Assembly (NCBI RefSeq): GCF_000383955.1 | Contig: NZ_KB913013.1 | Location: 3,243,694 to 3,307,693 of the forward strand | From: Rudanella lutea DSM 19387 | Lineage (GTDB): Bacteria > Bacteroidota > Bacteroidia > Cytophagales > Spirosomataceae | DNA length: 64,000 bases | Reading direction: 5' to 3' | Part shown: positions 35,212-45,239 of the stretch, one piece after another | Numbering within the stretch: the stretch's first letter is position 1 | Layout of the letters: each line of letters opens with the position of its first letter | Translations under genes and position numbers: made by a program | The notes under the pieces: model-generated | What the model saw: only the letters and a program-made list of their open reading frames with translations | What the model was told of the DNA's origin: nothing | The model's database searches: none

Positions 35212-35299
35212 TGGTTAAACGCATTTCTGTGCGCAAAATCTTCTCAAAACCTGGTTGCCAGCGGGCACGATTCGTGTAAGTCGATGATAGTCGACTCAT

Positions 35300-35989
35300 T
35301 TAGAGCAACTTCATCGTTTCGTAATCGCCAACGTGTTTGAGATACAGAAAATGGATCAGCAACCCGTTTACGTTGTTGATCAGCTGATGCGCTTCGGGCA
35401 GGGTAGTTACTACCGTCGTGATGCGTTCAAACTCCGAGTCGTTGGTCATGCGCTGATGATGAAACCCCATGATCTGCTCGCGCGACATACGTTTCTCGAC
35501 GAAAAAGTAATGCATGGCTTCGTCGCTGGTGCCGGTGCTTGGGTACCACAGGCGCGGGTTTAGCTTGGTGAGCTCACTGGGGCCGATGCTCAGCCCTATC
35601 TCCTCGCCTACTTCACGGGCGGCTACATCGGTTGGGTTATCGTCGGCGTCGACCATACCGGCCGGGTGTTCGTAGGTTTGTGAACCATCGGAGATACGCC
35701 GTTGCCGCACCAGTACCACAAATTTTTCTTCAGTCTGCTCGTCGATCAGGCACACCAATACCGAGGCCGCGTGGCCTTTCAGAAAGCAGACCGGCGGAAT
35801 TTTGTCGCCTTCGGGAGTATCGGCATCCAGCTCGAGCATGGCAAACAAAACTTCGCCGTTGTGGCGCCGACGGATGAAGTGCTCCTTGACACCATGTACC
35901 GTAAGGCCGTTGGCGATCAGTTGACTTTTCCAGAACCGAAACTTGGGGGCGTCTTCCAGTTTTTCCATAATTGGGGCCTCTGCGGGCAT
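35300..35989 (-). CDS. NUDIX hydrolase
   Basis: A 229-residue protein with a NUDIX fold. The NUDIX box is GMVDADDNPTDVAAREVGEEIGL; the first conserved Glu (GX5E) is Asp here, while REVGEEIG is intact. The preceding HPAG and the ASVLVCLIDEQTEEKFVVLVRQRR segment resemble nucleotide-sugar or ADP-sugar pyrophosphatases, but the substrate is not clear. Starts at ATG 35989 or, seven codons later, 35968 are both possible. A small inverted repeat separates it from the S9 peptidase gene on the same strand. Confidence 0.82.
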   Translation of the reverse strand: MPAEAPIMEKLEDAPKFRFWKSQLIANGLTVHGVKEHFIRRRHNGEVLFAMLELDADTPEGDKIPPVCFLKGHAASVLVCLIDEQTEEKFVVLVRQRRISDGSQTYEHPAGMVDADDNPTDVAAREVGEEIGLSIGPSELTKLNPRLWYPSTGTSDEAMHYFFVEKRMSREQIMGFHHQRMTNDSEFERITTVVTTLPEAHQLINNVNGLLIHFLYLKHVGDYETMKLL

Positions 35990-35998
35990 TCAATAAAC

Positions 35999-36053
35999 AA
36001 CGAAGCACGAAGAACACACAAAATCGGGAATCCTGCGTGGCCTTCGTGCTTTC
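35999..36053. repeat. small inverted repeat between NUDIX and S9 peptidase genes
   Basis: GAAGCACGAAG (36002-36012) is mirrored by CTTCGTGCTTTC (36042-36053) with one mismatch. CGAAGCA, CGAAGAA steps on the left suggest a degenerate member of the heptad-repeat family. Confidence 0.4.
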
Positions 36054-36066
36054 AATTCAACAGAAC

Positions 36067-38316
36067 TTATTTTACAGTGCCGGTAGGCTCGCCTACGTAG
36101 CGTTCAAAAAACTCGTAAATCCGCAGAATCCGGTCGATCCGCTGCCGCACATTACCCGACCGGCTCAGCTCGTGCGTACCGCCGGGCATCCGTACATACT
36201 CAACCGGCCGACCCAGCACCTTAAGGCTCTTCATCATCATCTCACTCTGAATAACGCCCGTCCGGAGGTCGTTCTCACCATGTTTGATAAGCAGCGGGGT
36301 CCGAATATTCTCGACAAACGAATACGGCGAGTTCGCGTCGAGTACTTTCTGGGTTTCGGGTTGCCAGGGATAGCCACCGAAGTAGTTGGGTACCAGCCGC
36401 CAGGCGTTGCCCTCACCCATAAATGTGGTCAGGTCGTACACACCCCGCTGGGCAAAGGCCGCTTTGAATCGGTTGTCGTGAGCCACAATCCAGGCCGTGA
36501 GGTAGCCTGCGTACGAGCCGCCGGTAATTACCTGCCGCTCCGTATCGACCCAGGGTGCCTTGGCGGCATCGGTGGCTGCGGCCAGCACGTCCTCGGCCGG
36601 ACCGGTGCCCCAGTCTTTCACATTACCCCGTAAAAAGGCTTCGCCGTACCCGCCCGATCCGCGCGGGTTAGCGTACACAACGCCGTAGCCCTGCGCACAC
36701 ATGTACTGAAACTCGTGCCACATCGACCCCTCGCCCGGCCCCCACATAGCCGAGGGTCCACCGTGCATGTTCAGCAGGAGCGGATACTTTTTGGTGTCGC
36801 CCGTTGAGCTGTTGGCAATAGCGGTGGGCTTCATAATCCAGTAGTCAACCGCCTGCCCTTTGGAGTTGGTGTACACCCGTTTTTCGGGGAAGCTGAGTGC
36901 TTTTTGCTTAACCCAGTCGTTGTGGCCTGTCAGAACAACCGGGTTTTTGGCGTCGGCATCGGCCATCACCAGTTCTGAGGGATTGGCTACCTCGGTCAAG
37001 GCCATGACAACCCGGCCCGATGCGGCATCGAAACTGCTGACACCTTTCTCAAACGGGGTGAGTTGGGTAATTTCTTTGGTGACCGGGTTGAGCCGATACA
37101 ACGGAAAACCTCCGTTCGATGGGGCAGTAAAGTACAAAGCTGCTCCCGTTGTTGTAGCCCGGCGACCCCGTGCGGCTACAGGCAGGGTTGCCCAGCTAAA
37201 GTTACCCGCCGAGCGGTCGAACGGAATAATCTGGGTACCCGACACGGTTGTACCGTTGAGCGTGGCAATGCCCATCTGACCCACGTTGACACCCTCGGTG
37301 GGGCTGCTCAAAAAGGCCATCTGCGTGCCATCGGGCGAGAGTTCGGGTGAAAAGTAACTGCGCCCCTCCTGCCCCATCAGCACCGTGGGTCGACTTTTGC
37401 CGTCGGCCGCAATCACCACAATGGCGTTGGCCTGCTCGCGGTCGGGGTGTTTGAGGGTATCGCGCTTCGTAACGGCCACAATTTGCTGCCCGTTCGGGAA
37501 CCAGCCTGATGAGTTGAACGAGTAAAAGCCACGAGTGATAGGCCGGGCCGGGATGCGTTCGGTCGGGGTGCCGTCGCGTACATCCACAAGGTAGAGGTGC
37601 GTGAAGCTCATATCGGGCTCGGTGGTTGCCTCCCCCTGAAAGTTGAGCCGCGTAATTACCTTGGCTTTCTTGTCGTCGACGTCTTTTTGCAGATACGCCC
37701 GAATTTCAGCCAGCGAACCATCCGGATTCGCTTTGATCGCTTTGTTGGGCTTCACAAAGTCGTTGTTGGCAAAGCCGGGCTTCTCCAGCGACCACGACGG
37801 TGTGCGCAGGCCGGGGTTGAGCAGGGTGTCATTCAGCATTTCGGCAAATGATACCCCAGCTTCAAACAGAATTTGATTGCCATCGGGCGACCAGCTCGGG
37901 TTATTGGCCCCGTACTTACTATCGGTGAGCTGATAGGCTTCTCCGCCGTCGAGCGGCATGACAAACACCTGCGATTTCCCTTTCACCGTCCGGACAAAAG
38001 CCAGTCGGCTACCATCGGGCGACCAACTCGGCTGACGGGCGCTTTCGGTGCCGCGCGTGAGGGCTTTGGCATCGCCCGCTTTCAGGTTAGTCAGGTAGAT
38101 ATGAGTTCGGTACTCGTACTCACCCGTGCGGGCGTCGGCGGCCTGGTCCGCGCTCGGCTCAATGGTAGTGAGGGTGTAGGCCGCCCGGTTACCGTCGGGC
38201 GAGAGCATGATGCCGCCTACCTGTTTGATACGGGTCAGGTCGGTAGCCACAATTTTCTGTTTCTGGGCAAAGACAACCGCTGGAAACAACAGCAAGAATA
38301 AAAGTCTAAAGCGCAT
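36067..38316 (-). CDS. secreted S9 family (prolyl oligopeptidase-like) serine peptidase
   Basis: A 749-residue exported peptidase. Signal peptide MRFRLLFLLLFPAVVFA; then an N-terminal beta-propeller with PD40-type repeats (RQPSWSPDGSRLAFVR, NPSWSPDGNQILFEA, YFSPELSPDGTQMAFL) and a C-terminal alpha/beta hydrolase with nucleophile GGSYAGYLTAW, acid in KHGENDLRTG and His in PGGTHELSR. Dipeptidyl- or acylaminoacyl-peptidase activity in the periplasm is likely. The hydrolase ends normally. The PBP4-like gene is upstream on the same strand across a 104-base gap that includes an 8-bp hairpin (38343-38365). Confidence 0.92.
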   Translation of the reverse strand: MRFRLLFLLLFPAVVFAQKQKIVATDLTRIKQVGGIMLSPDGNRAAYTLTTIEPSADQAADARTGEYEYRTHIYLTNLKAGDAKALTRGTESARQPSWSPDGSRLAFVRTVKGKSQVFVMPLDGGEAYQLTDSKYGANNPSWSPDGNQILFEAGVSFAEMLNDTLLNPGLRTPSWSLEKPGFANNDFVKPNKAIKANPDGSLAEIRAYLQKDVDDKKAKVITRLNFQGEATTEPDMSFTHLYLVDVRDGTPTERIPARPITRGFYSFNSSGWFPNGQQIVAVTKRDTLKHPDREQANAIVVIAADGKSRPTVLMGQEGRSYFSPELSPDGTQMAFLSSPTEGVNVGQMGIATLNGTTVSGTQIIPFDRSAGNFSWATLPVAARGRRATTTGAALYFTAPSNGGFPLYRLNPVTKEITQLTPFEKGVSSFDAASGRVVMALTEVANPSELVMADADAKNPVVLTGHNDWVKQKALSFPEKRVYTNSKGQAVDYWIMKPTAIANSSTGDTKKYPLLLNMHGGPSAMWGPGEGSMWHEFQYMCAQGYGVVYANPRGSGGYGEAFLRGNVKDWGTGPAEDVLAAATDAAKAPWVDTERQVITGGSYAGYLTAWIVAHDNRFKAAFAQRGVYDLTTFMGEGNAWRLVPNYFGGYPWQPETQKVLDANSPYSFVENIRTPLLIKHGENDLRTGVIQSEMMMKSLKVLGRPVEYVRMPGGTHELSRSGNVRQRIDRILRIYEFFERYVGEPTGTVK

Positions 38317-38420
38317 AGCGATGAAGAGAATTTGGTAAAGATGTCATCTTGTTTGAAAAGATGACCTATCTGGGAAACAAGTAAAGACCCCATTCCTCGT
38401 TTCGAGAGGTGGTCCTGGTT

Positions 38421-39698
38421 TTAAAATTGACGATGAATTTGCTCGAGAAACCGGGCTGTTCGTTGCCGCATTTCCGATACTGACCCTGTAAAATTGTTGT
38501 GCATCATGCTGAAAAGCAGCACTCGGCCTTTTCGGGTGACAAGATAGCCGCTAAGGTTATAAACCCCGCTCATAGAGCCCGATTTGGCGAAGATGAACGG
38601 TGTGTTGGATTTGTACAGACTCCGCAACGTACCCGATTGACCAGCTGCGGGCAGCAAGGCAAACAAACGAGGTTGAGGTACAGTGGCCTGGAGTTGCCGC
38701 AGCAACGCTATCAGGCTGTTGGGGCTAAACAGATTGTAGCGCGAGAGCCCCGATCCGTCGACCCAGCGAATATCAGTCCGCTTGCCAAACGCGACGGAGT
38801 CGGTCAGGTTCATAATCCGGCGAGCGTTGAGGAGGGTGTCGCCCCGCTGGGCGGAGGCCATCAGCAGAATTTGCTCGGCCAGGGTGTTATCGCTGATTTG
38901 CAGCATCCGCTTGTACAGCGAGTCGGTAGGCGTGCCGCTCAATAACGTAGCTGAGCGGGGTTGGGCTGTCCTGACTACGCCAACCGGCCGGTTTAGTTGC
39001 TCACTCAGGAGCCGGGCCGCTAACTCAGGCGACCATCGAAAGGGTACATCCTGGCGGGGTGTCTTGCCAACCGGAGGTCGCACAAATCGGTTACGGTCTT
39101 CATCGCGCCGGACCCCGCGCTGTTGCCACGTCGGTGGGGCCAGCACGGTGCTATCCGCAAACAAAGCAGGTTGAACCGTAAAGTCGGGCCGTCGGTCAGG
39201 AAAGCTGAACCGGGCAAAATTGCCGTACAGTGGCAGCGGGGCCAGCTCGCACGAATAATCATCGTTGTAGTCGTCCCAGGCCCAGCCTGCTCCAAACCGG
39301 GGGCCAGCGTAATTGGCCGCCGAAAAAAACAACCGTTCCGACCGACTTCTCAAAAACCGGATGGCTGCCGAGTCGGGCAGGTCGGGATGGAGGAGCAAAG
39401 GGTTACCAGTTCCCCAGAAAATAAGCGAATCGCCCCGAATCACGTACCGCAGGGCAGGAAGCGAATCGGGCAGGTGAAGCAGTCCGGCATAAAAACTCAC
39501 CAGTTTGGTGTTCGAAGCTGGTACAAAGGGCTTGTCGGCATTGTGTGCTACGAGTGTTTTCTGCCCAGCGGGATCATAAAGAGCAAAGCCCGTAACGTGG
39601 TCGGTGAACTGACTATTCGTGCGGAGGTCTCGGGAAAGCCGTTTTGTAGGGGAGCAACCAATCAGACAAAGCAACAGAATAGCGGGTAGGTAACGCAT
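38421..39698 (-). CDS. dacB: PBP4-type D-alanyl-D-alanine carboxypeptidase/endopeptidase (S13), lipoprotein
   Basis: A 425-residue protein with a lipoprotein signal MRYLPAILLLCLIGC. S13 active-site motifs are present: SxxK in VPASNTKLVSF, SxN in QISDNTLAEQ and KTG-type KSG in FAKSGSMSGVYNL. The enzyme trims or cleaves peptidoglycan peptides in the periplasm. It is slightly shorter than E. coli PBP4. A GTG at 39734 would extend it by twelve residues, but the ATG at 39698 sets the signal peptide correctly. Confidence 0.9.
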   Translation of the reverse strand: MRYLPAILLLCLIGCSPTKRLSRDLRTNSQFTDHVTGFALYDPAGQKTLVAHNADKPFVPASNTKLVSFYAGLLHLPDSLPALRYVIRGDSLIFWGTGNPLLLHPDLPDSAAIRFLRSRSERLFFSAANYAGPRFGAGWAWDDYNDDYSCELAPLPLYGNFARFSFPDRRPDFTVQPALFADSTVLAPPTWQQRGVRRDEDRNRFVRPPVGKTPRQDVPFRWSPELAARLLSEQLNRPVGVVRTAQPRSATLLSGTPTDSLYKRMLQISDNTLAEQILLMASAQRGDTLLNARRIMNLTDSVAFGKRTDIRWVDGSGLSRYNLFSPNSLIALLRQLQATVPQPRLFALLPAAGQSGTLRSLYKSNTPFIFAKSGSMSGVYNLSGYLVTRKGRVLLFSMMHNNFTGSVSEMRQRTARFLEQIHRQF

Positions 39699-39737
39699 GG
39701 GGCGTGAAGGTGTTGTCCGCTGAAGCGGAAACACAAA

Positions 39738-39858
39738 GATGGGAACGCGGATCGAAAAAATGGGAACGCGGATTAAACAGATTGGAGGGGTTTAAACGGA
39801 TCTCACCAGAAGAAATCCGTCAAAATCCTTTTGATCCTGTTCAATCCGCGTTCCCATC
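39738..39858. repeat. inverted element with 21-base internal repeats (copy F)
   Basis: GATGGGAACGCGGAT (39738-39752) is exactly inverted at 39844-39858. The left arm repeats GGGAACGCGGAT at a 21-base step (three 7-base units). The interior is AT-rich. It lies between the PBP4-like gene and the metalloprotease gene. Confidence 0.7.
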
Positions 39859-39876
39859 TAAAGCCGCTTGCGGCTC

Positions 39877-42576
39877 TTATCGGGCAATCATAATCTTTTT
39901 GGTTTCGATAGTATCACCAACTTTGAGTTGCAACAGGTAGAGACCCGTGGGCAATTGCGTCAGGTCGATGGCTTCGTTGATGGATGTACCCCGAACCGGT
40001 AGTGAGATTGTCCGCAGGGTTTGGCCCATCGGGCTGGTTACGGTAAGGCCGGCTTCGGTGGCTGCCCTGGCGAGTTTGGCCTCTACCCGAATAGAGCCGT
40101 TGCTCGATGGGTTGGGGTACACCGTAAACTGCACCGACTTGGTGGGTTCGGTAGCCAGAATGGGCGGTGGGGGCGGTACCTGAATCTGAAGATTATCAAT
40201 GGCCCAGCCCCAGCCATACGAAAGCTGATCGGCGTAGAGCCGGAACCGAATCAGCACCACGTCGTTCGGCCGGAACAGGCCCGTTTCGAGCATTCGGATT
40301 TCACGTTGTTTGAACAAAGTCGGTGTACCCGGCGCGCTGGAGTTAATATCGGGGCTTACGCCACTCAGGCTGTTGTTCCAGGTCCGGTTCCAGTCATTGT
40401 TGTCGCGGGCATCGTAGCCTTCGATCATGGGTTGCCAGGTGCGGCCACCGTCTTTCGAACCTTCTACAATCACATAGTCGAAAAAGCCCGGATCGCCGTA
40501 GCGGGTACCTGTCTCACCAGGTTCAATGAGGGCAATTTCGCTGAACCGGATGGTGGCACTGTCGGGGTTTGCTTTGAGCCGAATGGGGGCCAGCAGTACG
40601 GCCGAGGTATTGTTTTCAAAATCGTAGGTATTGCCGTTGCGGTAAGGGTGTTCCGATTGCAGCATCGGGCTTTGGAAACCCGACGGTTGCCCAACGGTAA
40701 AGCCATTGGTGACAAAGTCGGCGGCCGAGGCAACCGGATCGGCAAATGAAGTGCTGTAACTGGTTCGGGCGGTTGCTTGCGGGGCTACTACGGCAATATC
40801 GTAGAAACCCTGTGCCGGAAATACCACCCGGTTTCGGGCGCGGGCACTGTCGAGGGCCACCACCCGATACTGAATACGGCCACCGGCCGTGAGCGAACCC
40901 GCCGGGAACCGGAGCCGGGCCATGTACACGCTATCGATCAGGGCTGAACCATCGGTAAGCTCCCGAATTTGTTCGGTGTACCGCATGGGGGCTGGCGTCT
41001 GGTTTACGCCGTTAATCTGGTACTCAACATAGGCAGTATCGACACCCGTAAGCCGATCGTCGCGGATAATGGCGCTGACGTTCAGGGTATCGGTACTTGT
41101 AAACACGTAGTAATTGTTGGTACCGGCTACAGTAGTTGCCGTGGGCGAGGTAAACAGGCCATTAGTGCGCAGGCCCAGCTGGGCAATGGTTGGCGGTACA
41201 TTGTCGGGGCCGAGGGTGGCTCCGTAAATAAACTGCTGACCGGTTGACGACAGTTTGCCGGGGCTGGTAAATGTGCGGCCCGATGCGTCCTGCACCTGGA
41301 AATAATAGCCAATCCGACCCGTAGCCAAACTGGCCGGAATCGTATAGCTGTACCGATTGGTTGAACCCGCTACCAGAGTGGGCGTTACGGCCGAATAGCT
41401 GGCTACGTTGGCCGCTGCGGCTCCGCGCCCGATGAAGAGCCGTACCGAGTTGGGAACCAGCGTGGTGTCGCTGAAGACGTCGAAGGTCAGTGTGCGGTCA
41501 ATCACCTCTTCACTGTCGCGCAGGGGTGTTTCGTGAATAATGGAGGTAGTTTTCCACTCCATATCTTCAAACATGGCTAGGGTAAGCGGGCCGGGGTTAA
41601 AATTGGCCACACCGTTGCTGGCTTCGGGCGTCATGAGCTCGTTGATGCTTCCGTCGGGGTAGGTGCGCTCGTCGAGGTGCGAGGTACTTGACCCCGGCTG
41701 AAACGACGAGGGCGCGTACAGGCGGGCTTTCTGACCGGTTTTCTGTTGCAGAATCGGGCCGTTGAAAAATAGGTTATCGCCCACAAACTGGTTGTACAGG
41801 GCGGTCGAATTGTCGGGGAAGATTGTTTCGTTGATTAGCTTTTGGCCCTGTCCATTTTCGACAAATGCATCAAACACGAACGTGAAAATGCTGGCAGTGT
41901 TGTTGTTACCAACACTCCGGCCGCTCACAAACCCAAGTCCGTGACCAATCTCGTGCAGCACCACCGTGACAAAGTCGAGCTGCGTGGGACCGGGCTTGCC
42001 GTCGGTGCCCAGATACCAGCTCACCTGGCTGTTAAAACTGGCCTGAATATCAGGAGCCGTGCCGTTCAGTTCGCGCCGGGCAATTTTTTCGGCCAGAGCA
42101 ATCGGGTAAAATGCGTCCGTTTTCTGGGTTGGGCCGTACAGCCGGTAATAGTCGCTCGGGCTGGCCTGCCCCAGCGTTACGCGGTTGCGGCTGGGCGACC
42201 CGAGGTTAGTCCAGTTAGCGGTCATCCGAATCGGAATGGGCGATTTGATCACCGACTGCCAGATATCAACAGCCAGCTGGAAGGCTGCGCGGGCGTTGTC
42301 GGGAAAACCGTTGTAGGTGACAATAAACGTCGACGACTGGGGGGCGGCTGTGCGGGCGTTGCGCGCTTTCAGAAAAGCCTCGGGGGCGGGTAGTGAATAG
42401 AAATTGGTGTTATCTAATCGGGCGAAACAGGTGGTGCTGACTGGTTTGTCCAGGCGCGTCTGCATCGCGAATTGCTGATAAGCCGAACGGGAGGCTGTTT
42501 TTTGGCCCCAGGCCGAACTCATCACAAGCCACAGACCCAGGAAGGTCAGCAGCCGGGCGGCAAACAGAAATCGCAT
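39877..42576 (-). CDS. secreted zinc metalloprotease-like protein with T9SS C-terminal signal
   Basis: An 899-residue protein. Signal peptide to about residue 25; a protease-like domain with zinc motif VVLHEIGHGLGFVSG near residue 210; then beta-rich modules (about 340-800) with a probable jelly-roll part (NDWNRTWNNSLSGV, SYGWGWAIDNLQIQ). The C-terminus FTVYPNPSSNGSIRVEA...GLYLLQLKVGDTIETKKIMI is a type A T9SS sorting domain. It is therefore exported by Sec, then through the outer membrane by the type IX system and perhaps kept on the surface. This fits the gldJ gene at 12 kb. The substrate is unknown. Confidence 0.88.
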   Translation of the reverse strand: MRFLFAARLLTFLGLWLVMSSAWGQKTASRSAYQQFAMQTRLDKPVSTTCFARLDNTNFYSLPAPEAFLKARNARTAAPQSSTFIVTYNGFPDNARAAFQLAVDIWQSVIKSPIPIRMTANWTNLGSPSRNRVTLGQASPSDYYRLYGPTQKTDAFYPIALAEKIARRELNGTAPDIQASFNSQVSWYLGTDGKPGPTQLDFVTVVLHEIGHGLGFVSGRSVGNNNTASIFTFVFDAFVENGQGQKLINETIFPDNSTALYNQFVGDNLFFNGPILQQKTGQKARLYAPSSFQPGSSTSHLDERTYPDGSINELMTPEASNGVANFNPGPLTLAMFEDMEWKTTSIIHETPLRDSEEVIDRTLTFDVFSDTTLVPNSVRLFIGRGAAAANVASYSAVTPTLVAGSTNRYSYTIPASLATGRIGYYFQVQDASGRTFTSPGKLSSTGQQFIYGATLGPDNVPPTIAQLGLRTNGLFTSPTATTVAGTNNYYVFTSTDTLNVSAIIRDDRLTGVDTAYVEYQINGVNQTPAPMRYTEQIRELTDGSALIDSVYMARLRFPAGSLTAGGRIQYRVVALDSARARNRVVFPAQGFYDIAVVAPQATARTSYSTSFADPVASAADFVTNGFTVGQPSGFQSPMLQSEHPYRNGNTYDFENNTSAVLLAPIRLKANPDSATIRFSEIALIEPGETGTRYGDPGFFDYVIVEGSKDGGRTWQPMIEGYDARDNNDWNRTWNNSLSGVSPDINSSAPGTPTLFKQREIRMLETGLFRPNDVVLIRFRLYADQLSYGWGWAIDNLQIQVPPPPPILATEPTKSVQFTVYPNPSSNGSIRVEAKLARAATEAGLTVTSPMGQTLRTISLPVRGTSINEAIDLTQLPTGLYLLQLKVGDTIETKKIMIAR

Positions 42577-42676
42577 GTGAAGATAACGTAAAGAGTGAAA
42601 GCAAATACAGACAGAGTGATTTGGTAAGGTAACGACAAAACCGGGTTTGTGGTATGCAGCGGGCCACCCGGCAGGG

Positions 42677-43072
42677 TCAGGAGCCCTTTAATACCAAAGA
42701 TACCGAATTGAGGCAGTATCGCAAGCCGGTGGGGGGCGGGCCATCATCGAATACGTGACCAAGATGGGCATCGCATACATTGCACAGCACCTCAACCCGA
42801 TACATGCCGTAGCTGTAGTCCTTTTCGAACCGGATACGATCGGCTTCGAGTGGTTCGGTAAAGCTGGGCCAGCCCGTGCCAGAGTCAAACTTGTGCGTCG
42901 ATTCGAACAGCTCGGTGCCGCAACACACGCAGGCGTAGGTGCCGGGGTCTTTGCTTTCGCAATACGCGCCCGTAAACGGTCGTTCGGTACCTTTCTGGCG
43001 GGCTACCCGGTACTGTTCGGGCGTCAGCTGGGCGCGCCACTCTGCGTCGGACTTGATTACTTTCTCAATCAT
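42677..43072 (-). CDS. msrB: peptide-methionine (R)-S-oxide reductase
   Basis: A 131-residue repair enzyme reducing the R epimer of methionine sulfoxide. Family features: [18 protein letters not shown], zinc CxxC pairs in CVCCGTELF and [20 protein letters not shown], and the catalytic Cys in [10 protein letters not shown]. Length is normal and no MsrA fusion is present. It diverges from recQ. Confidence 0.95.
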   Translation of the reverse strand: MIEKVIKSDAEWRAQLTPEQYRVARQKGTERPFTGAYCESKDPGTYACVCCGTELFESTHKFDSGTGWPSFTEPLEADRIRFEKDYSYGMYRVEVLCNVCDAHLGHVFDDGPPPTGLRYCLNSVSLVLKGS

Positions 43073-43209
43073 GTGTAGGACTCGTTAAGCACGCTCTCTG
43101 CCTGTACGTGGGCCAGCCGGTGAGCGTTGCGGTTGTTGATAGAAAAACAATTCATGGGCTCAATTGTCTGCTTCTGGCGTAAATTTGTACCGTAAGAGGC
43201 TGCTACTGC

Positions 43210-45123
43210 ATGACGCCACACGACATTTTACGGCAATATTGGGGTTACTCAGCCTTCCGGCCGTTGCAGGAAGACATCGTCAATACGGTGCTGGCCGGGC
43301 ACGACACGCTGGTGCTTATGCCTACCGGCGGGGGCAAATCGCTTTGCTATCAGGTGCCCACGCTGGTTATGGAGGGCGTTTGTATCGTGGTGACGCCCCT
43401 CATTGCCCTCATGAAAGATCAGGTGGAGCAACTCAAACGCCGGAATATACCAGCCGCGGCTATTTTCTCGGGTATGCACTGGCGCGAGATCGACGCTACG
43501 CTCGACAACTGTATTTACGGTAATACCAAGTTTTTGTATGTATCGCCGGAGCGGCTGCAAACCGAGATCGTGATTGAGCGCGCCCGGAAAATGAATATTT
43601 GCCTCATCGCCGTCGACGAAGCGCACTGCATTTCGGCCTGGGGGTATGATTTTCGGCCGCCCTACCTCAAAATTGCCGATTTCCGCACGCTGCTGCCCAA
43701 GCCGGTGCCGCTCATTGCCCTCACAGCCTCGGCCACGCCCGAAGTACAGGCCGATATTCAGGCCCGGCTGGCGATGCAAAACCCCCACGTGTTTCGGCAG
43801 ACGTTTGCGCGGCCCAACCTCTCCTACTCGGCCCTGCCCGAAGCCGAAAAGGAATCGCGGTTGCTTCGGATCCTGGGCAATGTGCCCGGCAGCGCGGTGG
43901 TCTATGTGCGCAGCCGCCGACAAACGCAGCAGGTGGCCGAATTTCTGTATCGCAACGGAGTATCGGCCGATTTTTACCATGCCGGTCTTACTACCCAGCA
44001 ACGCGACGCCAAGCAGAGTGCCTGGATCAATAACCAGATTCGGGTGATTGTGGCCACCAATGCCTTCGGGATGGGGATCGACAAGCCCGATGTGCGGGTG
44101 GTGGTGCACCTCGATGTGCCCGACACGCCCGAAGCGTACTATCAGGAAGCCGGCCGGGCGGGTCGGGATGGCAAAAAAGCGTATGCGGTGTTGCTATACA
44201 CGCCCGCCGACCTGAGCACCGTAGAGGCCCGCACCGAGCAGCAGTACCCATCGGTTGAGCTGATCCGGCGCACGTATCAGGCTTTGGCCAACTACACCGC
44301 TGTACCCACCGGGGCCGGTCAGTTTGCCAGTTACGACTTCGATATGCACACCTTCGTGACTAATTTTCAGTTGCCCCCGCAGGACACCCACTTTGCCTTG
44401 AAGCAACTGGAGCACGAAGGGTTTATTGGCCTGACCGAAAGTTATTTTCGGCCTTCGCGGCTGATGATGAGCGTAAACAACCGGGAGTTGTATGAATTTC
44501 AGCTACGAAATCCGCGTTACGAGCCGTTCATTAAGCTCGTGTTGCGGATGTATGGCGGTGAGCTGTTTACCGATTTTATGACGATTTCGGAGACGGCCCT
44601 TGCCCGCGCCTTCCTGATCGATCAGAAAGAGATTGAGGCCATGCTCCAACAGCTCCATGAACGCAACGTGCTCATCTACGAAAAGCAGAAAGACAAGCCC
44701 CAACTGACGTTTTTGACCCCCCGGTTCGATACAAGCCGGCTGCCGATTGATACCCACCTCCTCGATGAACGCAAGCAGCGGGCCATGACCAAGGTCAGGG
44801 CTATGTTGCGCTATGTGCAAAATGACACGCAGTGCCGCACCCGCCTGCTGCAAGCGTATTTTGGCGAAGAGCCGGGTGAAGCCTGCGGTATTTGCGACAA
44901 TTGTGTGAAGAAAAAGCCCCGCCCCGAACCTACGCAGGCCGTGCGGGAGCAGGTGTGGCAGTACGTTCATCAGGCCGACGGTGCCGGGGTGTCGCCCCGC
45001 CAGTTAGCCGACTATTTTGCCCAGACCAATGCCGACGTGCTGGCACAGGCAGTGCAGCAGATGCTGGCCGAGGAGGTATTGCAGTACAACGCTGGCGGCA
45101 ACCTGACGCTCAGACCTGAGTAA
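43210..45123 (+). CDS. recQ: RecQ family ATP-dependent DNA helicase (short form)
   Basis: A 637-residue 3'-5' helicase. Motif 0/I YWGYSAFRPLQEDIV and LMPTGGGKSLCYQVP, DEAH box IAVDEAHCISAWGYDFRPPYL, motif III ALTASATP, motif VI EAGRAGRDG, and a four-Cys zinc site including GEACGICDNC. The C-terminal HRDC domain of E. coli RecQ is absent; a short helical segment (QVWQYVHQADGAGVSPRQL) ends the protein. Many Bacteroidota carry this form beside a longer RecQ, so the symbol is family-level. Start ATG 43210. Confidence 0.92.
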   Translation: MTPHDILRQYWGYSAFRPLQEDIVNTVLAGHDTLVLMPTGGGKSLCYQVPTLVMEGVCIVVTPLIALMKDQVEQLKRRNIPAAAIFSGMHWREIDATLDNCIYGNTKFLYVSPERLQTEIVIERARKMNICLIAVDEAHCISAWGYDFRPPYLKIADFRTLLPKPVPLIALTASATPEVQADIQARLAMQNPHVFRQTFARPNLSYSALPEAEKESRLLRILGNVPGSAVVYVRSRRQTQQVAEFLYRNGVSADFYHAGLTTQQRDAKQSAWINNQIRVIVATNAFGMGIDKPDVRVVVHLDVPDTPEAYYQEAGRAGRDGKKAYAVLLYTPADLSTVEARTEQQYPSVELIRRTYQALANYTAVPTGAGQFASYDFDMHTFVTNFQLPPQDTHFALKQLEHEGFIGLTESYFRPSRLMMSVNNRELYEFQLRNPRYEPFIKLVLRMYGGELFTDFMTISETALARAFLIDQKEIEAMLQQLHERNVLIYEKQKDKPQLTFLTPRFDTSRLPIDTHLLDERKQRAMTKVRAMLRYVQNDTQCRTRLLQAYFGEEPGEACGICDNCVKKKPRPEPTQAVREQVWQYVHQADGAGVSPRQLADYFAQTNADVLAQAVQQMLAEEVLQYNAGGNLTLRPE

Positions 45124-45239
45124 ACCTAAGGCCAACGGGTTAGTTGCCAAACAGGCCTGTGACCATTGGTGAGGTCGTTCGTTCTATAATAGGCTCGATC
45201 TGACTAATTTGCGCCCCCAACCGTTTCTGCTGACTTGTT

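Noticed and set aside
35185-35215. AATAATG-type direct repeats upstream of tRNA-Arg
   Set aside because: Short and without an inverted partner; better explained as the AT-rich promoter region.
38343-38365. GTCATCTT/AAGATGAC hairpin upstream of the S9 peptidase
   Set aside because: Only 8 bp with no T-run; could be chance, so not called as a regulatory element.
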